This document shows, in pieces, positions 57,101 through 64,000 of a stretch of 64,000 nucleotides of DNA. Every line of letters begins with the position of its first letter. Positions within the stretch are counted from its first letter, which is position 1. A program made the position numbers and the translations under genes. Under the pieces are notes generated by a model that saw only the letters and a list, made by a program, of their open reading frames with translations, had not been told where the DNA came from and did not search any database. The stretch covers positions 61,651,858-61,715,857 of the forward strand of contig OZ024889.1 in assembly GCA_964017195.1 (NCBI GenBank), read 5' to 3'. The stretch is from Siderastrea radians (taxonomy: Eukaryota > Cnidaria > Anthozoa > Scleractinia > Rhizangiidae).

Positions 57101-60100
57101 AATATTTGTTTTACGTGGAGCGTTAACAGCCGCTAACTTCAAACGCAAAGGGAGTGTACATAAAGTCGCTTTACTTCACTTTTTCGCTATGGCGTTCGTA
57201 AACTTATTTTCTTTTCAATCATTCGAAGAACTTCATAACGACGTTGGTGTGCTGCATATCCTGGGCAGCACCTAATGGTTATAACTAACCAAGAAAAGAA
57301 AAATACTCACCTCTCCCTTAGCAAATCTAACAAACACGGTGGAGGGTTTCTGATAATCTTGACCAGCAACAGCTTGGTAAGTCTCCACGCCTGGTTTTGT
57401 GGTGACCCGCTCAGTTAGATCACGTGTCTCGTAGTAAACTGTGATATCAGTGTCTGTGCCTTGTCCCCGCTTCACTTCAACTTGGACTTCTGTTGACGAT
57501 TTCTCTACAGGTTTAAAGCTAGAAGTGGGAAAAAGGAGATTTTTTCTTCTTTTCAGAGGTGTAACAAAGAAACTGTATTATAGAGTGTCCCTAATAAATA
57601 TAGCACAGGCATATGTGTTGTAGTTCAATTTTATCCTTGGTTCAATTATTATCTTCTTTTGTTTCATATTCATTATCATATATTAACATGAAACAAGAAC
57701 AAAGGAAAATAAAAATTGAACCAAAGATAAAATTGAACTACAACATATCCACCAAAATCCCAAGGGTTTGGTGGTTATAACCACCACTGACAAAATCGTT
57801 TCGGAATGAGCTTATCTGTGCTCGAAATTAACTTTTGGGTCCGGGCTTCCGTAGGACCAGTAGGCTGAAAATGTACTGGTCCCGTGACCAAAGTCACTGG
57901 TCACTTGTATCAAGAATTTATTTAAGCTTATTTAGTTGTTTGCTTGTTTGTAGACGTTTTTCATTGTGGGTGCAGTCTTTGTTAGCTTTGTGTTACAAGA
58001 TCCTTGATCACCACCTACTGTTTCAGTCTTTGACTGTTTTCCTCCAATGAAAAACAAATGTAGTGATTCTTGCCAGTCCGCCATATTGCATCCCGAAATG
58101 CATTTCGGGACTATTCAGGTATGACTTTGACGAGTCCCGAAAAGGAAGAATAGAAACGGACATTTCACATTGAAAGGTTATGGTCTTTTTTACTCGCTTC
58201 CCAAGTGAATCTACTATAGTTGTCAATAAAACCTACTCGAAGTCACATGAACCGCATCTCTCGACAACAACACAACAAACATTATAAAAACTATGAATCA
58301 TAAACTAGTTTTACAGTATCAACTTACATATCATCTTTGGTGAAAGCGATGGTACCATTGGGGTGATCACTGTCTAGAACATTGATGACGGCGGAGCTGG
58401 CCTGGGAATTGATTCTTGCTTGGCTGCCACCGACAATCCCAGTTAGATCCACATGAAATTGACCGGCCCTTTCAGCAATCTGGACGACAGAAAGCAAGCC
58501 TTAGTACTTTATGCAAACCCTCTTACTCACCGCTGACCGCTGATGAACAATGACTTAACATGTTGGGTGTATGCAACATAATACAAGAAGATACCAAAAA
58601 AATAAAACGAGATACAAACAGTAGAAACAAAGATTCGTTTATACACAGGCATAGATATCAGGTACAAAAGTTTACACATTTGGCTTACAAATATGCTTGG
58701 AACCACTGGCTTCATCAACTGATGAACTTGCTGCTAAACTCTAATTATGTTGAATGATTTAACCTGAATTTTGTTTCACAAATACACCATTTTTTTCCTG
58801 GGGAAAGTCAAATCACACCAGGAATAAGAGCATATTACTCATATTCCATTTGGGAGAGAATTTTTTTTAAAAACACACACAAAAAAAGACTGAAGCCAAC
58901 TGCTAACTGCACTTACTTTATCATCAATCAAACGCACGACAAGATCCTGTTCGCGCACACCAGCAGCAAACGTGATTATTCCTTCAGAGGCAACAACTTG
59001 ATCACGGAACGCTACTTCGCGAACACTCCATGATACCTGTAAATAAAATCATGCGCTTAAACAAGACTTGCATAAGAAGTTGGTATGTGGACGTCGCCTA
59101 CACAGGTTGCCCATTCATAAGTTAAAACAATAACGCGCAAAATTTTCTTCTGTGAAAGACTGGAATTGTGGAAAATGTACATTCTTCGATAGCGGTCTTT
59201 TCAGAAGAAAGAGAAAAGCAACAAGTAAAAGAAAAAAAAGAATCTTGTTTTTTTGTTTGTTTTGGAAGATTACATTTGAGTTAAGCGACTAACTTCAAAC
59301 AAAGTAGAAGCAAACTGGCAAAGTAGTAAATTTTGTTTCGTTAACTTACAGGGTAAGAAAATAATAAAACTGGAGAGAATGATACGTAAAACTATAGACG
59401 TAAGTAGGTAAAATGGTAAACTAAAATCATGTCCGGCAAAGGTCACAGCAATTGCTGATACTATGTTTCCTCGTAGCTTTTTGAAAAGTCTCAAGACTAG
59501 GTGCAAAACAGCAAAAAGGAATGGCACAAAGAAAATAAAGCAACCAACGAATCCAGAAAGGCAGAAAACAGCACTACCTACCACCACAGTATCCGGTAGA
59601 CAACCTGGAGGGCAGTTATCTGAAGGAAAGGACTGAGCCAAGAAGGAAAGGGAAGGGAGGAAAAATATGATACGAGTGAAAGAACTGATGAAAATACTCT
59701 CAAGCTGAAGAGATCATAAAGAAATGCACAGCGGAATACGCCACATAAAAAGACCTCCAGAAGAACAAAACTTTTTTCCACAACGACAAGATGTGTTAGT
59801 TGTCAGCATAGGGTCAAGCTGGGTCAGTATAAAGCAGAGTTCAACTGATTAAGAAAGATTATAGTGTTAGCGACTTCAGCTACGGCCTTCATTAGACACG
59901 TTGCCAAGAAGACAAAGCATCGACACGCAGTGCCACAGATACATAGTGACATAGAGAAAACTGTACTTTTTACTTTACAATGGAAAAGACTAGGAACGGA
60001 AAAGTCATTTCAAGTTCCTAGAGGAAGAAATTTCGAGAACGTTTTACAAACAATGGAGAAAGATGCAGAAAACTGGGTAAAGGCCTTTGATTGTACTGCC

Positions 60101-61531
60101 CGAGAACGATAACGACACAAACGAAAGTTTTGACAGAAAGTAGCATCAAGCAACCTCAACGACAACAAAGAGTATTCAGTAATAAAAGAGGGATAGTGAA
60201 GTTGAAGAAGAAGGTTGAGCTGTGACTATCTTTAAATTATGCGCTTCGCTCGAAAAACTAATCACACGACACGATGACGTTATTTAGTCCGAATTAGAAT
60301 AACATACCTTAACTTCACCAAACGTAGCTCTTGTTCTTTGAACTTTAAGTACGGCTGAAAGCAACGACACAAATGTTAAGTCAGTCGCAGTGAACAACGA
60401 TTTTCTTTTTCATTAACACATGCAAAAGTCAGATGAAATGAATATATATGTCGCTTAAAACCAGCCGTTACTTGTACACAAACATATTTTCGTTCATTAC
60501 GCACTTTCTCTAGTGACAAAAAGAATGACATTATCTCATTGTCCTTCGCACCGGAATGTCAAGACTTGAATTCTACGATTGACTTGTAGCAGAAGCTTAT
60601 CACAAGGAAGCGTAAAAGCTTCTGGCTGTAACGTTTGTGTCTGTAAATGAGATCCATAGACTCAAATGAAAGCCACTGAGCAGTACGTTCCTACTGTTCA
60701 AGGTGGCTCTACATTTGAATCTGTGGATAAACCCCTAAAGTGCGACCAATCTAAGCACGCTCAGTAGAGGGTTAACAAACCCGACTTACCGGTTCCTGCA
60801 TTATCTTCATCAACTGTTGCTATCTGAGATCCTGGGACGAAACCAATTTCTCCGTTCATTAAGTCGTTGCCTTCAATAGTAACAGTAACCCAAGACTGAA
60901 AGTAAAGAGAAATTAAATTTTCATGAGAAGCTCACGTAACACTCAATTAAGCAATTCTAACTGTCTATTGCTCATTCCTACCGTTTACTGGTATTCTAGA
61001 TAATTCATTCCCAGAAAATTTTCAGACTAATTTTAGGCTTGTATTATTATAACGTGCAAGGAACCTGAGCATAGAAGGAAGTGTTCACAGCTCCCAGAAA
61101 ACCAAGCCGTATTCTGACGGTTTATTTTTTGCAACGATAACGCTTTGTCCATTGAGTGTATATACCTAATTCAATAAAGGTTCCTTTGGGCATTGCGCAA
61201 TTGGGCATTGGGAAGCTATTGTTTGCGGTCACTCAAGCAAAGCATTACATTGTGTTCCGTATGCCCAATGTCCAATTGCCAATGACCAATTGCCAAAGCA
61301 ACCTTTATTGAATTAGATATATGTTGTAGTTCAATTTATCCTTGGTTCAGTTCTTATTATCTTTTGTTTCATATTCATTATCATATATTAAAATAACAAA
61401 AACAAAGGAAAATAGAAATTGAACCAAGGATAAAATTGAACTACATAATATACATGACTGGCGTTGACATCCTCAAAAGAAGTCCCAGCATCCCTACAGG
61501 AGTCATTAATAACAACAACAACAACAACAAC

Positions 61532-61569
<38 letters not shown>

Positions 61570-63548
61570 GGCGCATTATCGCGAACTCAATGCGCCTTAC
61601 AACAATTTAAAAGATTCATTTGACAAAAACATAAGGAGAAAAAAAAATCCTATCTAATTAATCCTATAACTACAATGAAAAAGCTAGAATAGTATTAATA
61701 TTGTAATACTTTATTCTCAATCTTGGCTACGGCATTTGCTAGCTTTCGATTGGTTCACCGTAAACAGGGTTGAACCCTGCTTTTGCCTTGTAAGGCCCCT
61801 GGATGCCATGTCAGTGCTGAGCGAGTAGAGTAATTGTTTCATTAAACACCCTGTTGTCTCTATGTAACACGCCTGCAGGGAATCATGGGAATTTTATACA
61901 TAATAACATTATCAAGGCCATTTTCTGTTCTTCAATCTAATCTAATCAAGTATTCCAGGTGAGAAGACGAGGGCAAAACTAATTATCTGATCAGAAAAAC
62001 AAACTTTTCTCCTATGTCCTAATATGCACGAGTAAACTCGTCTTGGACTTCATGTGTTGCATACATTTACCAAGATTTGTTGCTGGCGTGTTACATAGAA
62101 ACAACTGGGTGTTTAGTAACAATTATTCCACTCATGTTTGTTGGATATGATGTGATTATAGCCAACTCGGTGCGTTATTTATCACTTCATATCTAACGCG
62201 CGCTCGTGGAACATTGTTAATCAATTTTTAACATGAGGTGCAAGAACATGAGCATCTTACCTGGAGTCCACTGTCGGAATCAGTAGCCACTCTAGCGCCA
62301 CCTCTGGCATCAGTTAAGTAAACTAGAACCACTTCATCAGGTTCAGGAACTTGATCATCCTTGATCTCCAGCTGAACCTTTCTTACCTGTCCTCCGGGTG
62401 GTATCGGGTCTTGATTCTGCAACAAGATCAGCAATTTAACCCTTTAAGCCTCAGCATCATTATACAAATTCTCCTTATAGGACTCCATACATTTTGTTGA
62501 GTAGAAGCTGGGAGAACTTGTCTAATTATCAAGACAATTCCTCTTTAGTGAGCATTTCTTTAATTCTCATGACCTGAATTTGTTATAATGCACTGATATG
62601 ATGTGGAGAAGTTTGATGCTGATCACTATTTTGGGGCAGAAGGTGTAAAGAGTGAAATGGATCCTTGTAGCGATTTTAGCAATATTTAGCAGTTGCAGAG
62701 AAAGCTCACGAAATAATTTCGGCTCGCAAAGGATTGGACCCATACCCTTGCGAGTGCAGTGTGGTGCTTTAACAACCTGAGCTATCAAGTCAACTGGAAG
62801 GTGGTCAGTTTGAATTATAAAACAAATAAAAAATGGATAAGAAAGAAGAAGTAAAACAACGGTTCAATTTTTGTTTTGTTCTTGTTTGTTGTGTTTTAAA
62901 AACTCTAAAAATAATTGTATCCGACCTAAAAACACTATTAAAAAAGGTCTGAATTTTCGGCAGCTTTTCTGCTGCCTTCGTCAGAGTAAAATGACGACTA
63001 TGAATAATTTAAAAAGGTGTTTAAGACTTGTCTAGGTCCCTAAGGGATTGAACTAAGGCAAATAAACCCTAGGGAAAGGCTGGTGTTTATTCACAGCGTT
63101 GGTGGTAAGGGTGGAATGTTGTGTTTGTTTGTTTTCTTTTTTTGAAACCAAATTTTATGGTTAGCTTCCCGGTCTTACTTCCGTTTATTGCGATGACTCT
63201 CTGTGCCACACACACTTACCGGAAAATCAACTCTTTGTGAAAGTTCAACGTAATCTAGACCAACAGTAGCGTTCTTTTCTCCTCCCTTCCCTGCAATGGC
63301 CTCTTTCAAGGACTGTAAAGTAGGGCTCCAACGCTCCCCACCCCCCACAGTCCTTACAAGAACAGATACATCGCCAAAGGTGCCCTTGGTTCGTTGTATC
63401 TCTAGCTCCACCATACGAGAATTTCCGCTTGTCGCGTTCTCTAGCACTGTTATACGTGTGTTACGGAAGCTCAACACTCCCTGTGGATCGTCGTTATCTT
63501 TGATTGTTATGCGTGCGCTCTTGTTCAATCCCAGACGTGGCGAATGTT
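44391..63548 (-). CDS. ADGRV1: ADGRV1 (VLGR1/GPR98) orthologue, last 25 exons
   Basis: Adhesion GPCR of stereociliary and periciliary links in vertebrates. Minus-strand exons: 63548-63220, 62416-62261, 60895-60790, 60354-60308, 59036-58917, 58479-58328, 57518-57311, 56931-56828, 56732-56613, 56126-56013, 55632-55558, 55050-54886, 54778-54718, 54347-54267, 53652-53546, 53415-53358, 53101-52979, 52479-52375, 51686-51564, 49537-49456, 49357-49255, 48725-48568, 48045-47924, 47500-47306, 44672-44391. All have GT/AG borders, and phases close throughout, giving about 1,098 residues. Order: Calx-beta repeats (1 to about 373), GAIN with GPS (about 374-690), seven TM (about 695-960), tail. Motifs close to vertebrate ADGRV1 as I recall it: [48 protein letters not shown], terminal [10 protein letters not shown]. 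Upstream exons with more Calx-beta repeats lie beyond the right edge. Confidence 0.96.
44673..47305. other. ADGRV1 last intron
   Basis: 2.6 kb with simple (CAAA)n tracts near 45095-45125 and 46450-46505 and the TIR element at 46737-47150. No coding region seen. Confidence 0.6.
46737..47150. mobile_element. 414-bp TIR element with 10-bp target duplication
   Basis: GCCCAGCCGG flanks both ends exactly (46727-46736 and 47151-47160). Terminal or subterminal inverted match: GGGTACTC / GAGTA, and TACGGGGAGGCTCC with GGAGCCTCCCCGTA. The interior has repeated AGTATA..AAAGGG and GGTATACGAAAGGGGTGCC-like units. The long (9-10 bp) duplication points to Mutator-like elements, unproven. Confidence 0.8.
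47306..52479 (-). CDS. ADGRV1: ADGRV1 exons 18-24: seven-TM region
   Basis: TM2 [18 protein letters not shown]3 with [18 protein letters not shown]4 [21 protein letters not shown]5 around [20 protein letters not shown]6 [22 protein letters not shown]7 [12 protein letters not shown] then [14 protein letters not shown]. The tail continues with [12 protein letters not shown] and [16 protein letters not shown]. The W-M and GWGLP signatures are those of adhesion GPCRs. Confidence 0.95.
48069..48137. repeat. Compound microsatellite (CAAT)n(CGAT)n
   Basis: About 11 CAAT units pass directly into about 6 CGAT units, just upstream (on the minus strand) of the exon at 48045-47924. A single-base change that spread through half the array. 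Confidence 0.95.
49960..50022 (-). repeat. tRNA-derived repeat relic in ADGRV1 intron
   Basis: The minus strand reads GGACTCGTGGTTAGGGAG, an anticodon-arm-like GACTTCTAATC, then CTGTGTTCAAGGC (B-box-like). No intact acceptor stem. Confidence 0.5.
50604..51330 (+). mobile_element. Second copy of the TA-flanked 727-737-bp element, in ADGRV1 intron 19
   Basis: Same ends as the copy at 20071-20807 (TTCAACAAATTGTC...AATTGTTAAA), TA on both sides (50602-50603 and 51331-51332), the same terminal hairpin, and near-identical interior with a few small deletions. It lies between exons 51686-51564 and 49537-49456, antisense to the gene's direction. Confidence 0.9.
52979..53101 (-). CDS. ADGRV1: ADGRV1 exon 17: GPS cleavage site and start of TM1
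   Basis: Encodes [15 protein letters not shown]. Cys-x-Cys-x-His-Leu/Ser is the canonical GPCR proteolysis site; the expected cut is between Leu and Ser (53060/53059). The tethered-agonist-like stretch SIFAAQGE follows, then TM1 ([12 protein letters not shown]). Confidence 0.95.
53358..56931 (-). CDS. ADGRV1: ADGRV1 exons 8-16: last Calx-beta-like part and GAIN domain
   Basis: Covers [20 protein letters not shown], a helical GAIN-A-like stretch ([32 protein letters not shown]), and the beta-rich GAIN-B part up to [16 protein letters not shown], the first half of the GPS. Very small exons (58-81 bp) are supported by phase and by the GPS pattern. Confidence 0.9.
53795..53895. repeat. Repeat tail ending in (ATT)n
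   Basis: AACGCGCATTCGAAAACC...TTTGCGCGCTATAAATGCAT then a TTATTATCATTATT tract, typical of the 3' end of a coral non-autonomous retroelement; intronic. Confidence 0.5.
57311..63548 (-). CDS. ADGRV1: ADGRV1 exons 1-7 of the window: Calx-beta repeats
   Basis: Exon 63548-63220 contains the end of one repeat ([11 protein letters not shown]) and the start of the next ([15 protein letters not shown]). Later repeats show [82 protein letters not shown] and [18 protein letters not shown]. The acidic D-N-D and E/D positions are the calcium-binding sites of the fold. About three repeats are covered. Confidence 0.93.
57611..57748. mobile_element. 138-bp foldback MITE, copy 1
   Basis: Arms ATGTGTTGTAGTTCAATTTT... 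and ...AAAATTGAACTACAACATAT, about 60 bp each, around a TATTCATTATCATATATTAA centre. Intronic in ADGRV1. Confidence 0.88.
61165..61316. mobile_element. Foldback element next to MITE copy 2
   Basis: Arms ACCTAATTCAATAAAGGT and ACCTTTATTGAATTAGAT, with inverted GGGCATTG / CAATGTCC and CAATTGGGCATT / AATGACCAATTG pairs inside. It abuts the next element. Confidence 0.8.
61317..61451. mobile_element. 135-bp foldback MITE, copy 2
   Basis: Same arms and centre as 57611-57748 (ATGTTGTAGTTCAATT...AATTGAACTACAT), with small differences. Also in an ADGRV1 intron. Confidence 0.88.
61506..61569. repeat. Microsatellite (AAC)n(AAT)n
   Basis: About seven AAC units followed by about fourteen AAT units, then GGCGCATTATCGCGAACTC. 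Confidence 0.95.
62721..62792 (-). repeat. Degenerate tRNA-Thr-like relic
   Basis: The minus strand has GACTTGATAGCTCAGG (A box) and ATGGGTCCAATCC (B box), resembling the sequence at 2648-2719, with a broken anticodon arm. Confidence 0.55.
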
Positions 63549-63587
63549 CTGGAACGACAGCAGTGTATAAGAAAACAATTGATCAGG

Positions 63588-63749
63588 CCCCAGTTGTTCA
63601 AAAGTTGGACAGCGCTATCCAACGGATAAATCTCTATCCAGTGGATAACGCAATTGGTTTCCTTAACACTTATCCACTGGATAGTGATTTATCCGGTGGA
63701 TAGCGATTTATTCGGTGGATAGTGCTATCCAACTTTTGAACAACTGGGG
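63588..63749. mobile_element. 162-bp palindromic MITE, relative of 10612-10754
   Basis: Begins CCCCAGTTGTTCAAAAG and ends CTTTTGAACAACTGGGG, perfectly inverted for 17 bp. The interior is built from CTATCCA..GGATAA units. It sits about 40 bp upstream of the splice acceptor of the first visible ADGRV1 exon. Confidence 0.92.
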
Positions 63750-64000
63750 CGAGAAAACCGGTCGGAATTTATGAGGCGGTTGCTGTTACTTAACTGATTC
63801 TGGGAGTATGATTTAGGGAAAAAGTATTATCACGTTGTATAAATTAGAGGTTTCACTAGTTAGCGAACAGATTGATTTTTACTTAACCCGTGAAATAGAC
63901 ACTAAACAACTAAGCACTGTTACACCGGTCAATTCCATTGTTTTCAATTAGACGCTAACTTCACGAGTTCAGGAAAAAAACACTCTTTTAGGTTACTAAG
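63750..64000. other. ADGRV1 intron continuing off the window
   Basis: No exon seen. The preceding exon must lie beyond 64000. Confidence 0.6.

Noticed and set aside
59270..59781. Hydrophobic minus-strand frames of 123 and 67 codons
   Set aside because: They lie inside an ADGRV1 intron; hydrophobicity comes from T-rich intron sequence, and phase-consistent exons flank them.

Overview
This window is from an animal nuclear genome, most likely a cnidarian and probably a hexacoral. The evidence is intron-split genes with canonical GT/AG borders, single-exon class A GPCRs in a local tandem array, and dense BEL/Pao, LINE, hAT-like, Harbinger-like, TIR, foldback and tRNA-derived repeats. Nothing looks bacterial or viral. 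Organism assignment is inference from sequence style.

Layout: (1) 0-2.3 kb is a decayed BEL/Pao gag-protease relic. It is followed by a tRNA-Thr-like gene set in a ~246-bp repeated module. (2) 3.3-25 kb is a tandem-duplication neighbourhood of intronless rhodopsin-like GPCRs on the minus strand. Two copies are intact (16.3-17.3 and 23.0-24.0 kb, about 91% identical). One is a pseudogene lacking TM3 (8.3-9.1 kb) and two are short TM6/TM7 relics (12.6 and 13.1 kb). A ~3 kb flanking block (about 4.0-7.4 kb) recurs at about 18.4-21.2 kb. Comparing the two copies gives natural empty sites that date and delimit transposon insertions. (3) 25.7-26.4 kb is a 5'-truncated LINE. (4) 28.1-40.6 kb, minus strand, holds the first ten exons of an ADAMTS metalloprotease: signal peptide, prodomain, furin site, reprolysin domain with HEIGHNLGAYHD, and the start of the disintegrin-like domain. 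I could not find its later exons. Most of its larger introns carry a mobile element. (5) 40.6-43.9 kb is intergenic. (6) 44.4-63.5 kb, minus strand, holds the last 25 exons of a cnidarian ADGRV1 (VLGR1/GPR98) orthologue: Calx-beta repeats, GAIN domain with GPS, seven TM helices and a cytoplasmic tail ending in a PDZ ligand. Its 5' part continues off the right edge.

The ADGRV1 and ADAMTS models were assembled by hand from splice sites. Codon phase closes at every junction, which is the main internal check. No obvious functional coupling exists between the three gene groups. ADGRV1 and ADAMTS are cell-surface and extracellular-matrix genes transcribed in the same direction, and the GPCR array is a separate, rapidly evolving cluster. 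The best leads are the deeply conserved ADGRV1 tail, the GPCR birth-and-death array, and several TIR or foldback elements whose boundaries and target-site duplications can be read directly.
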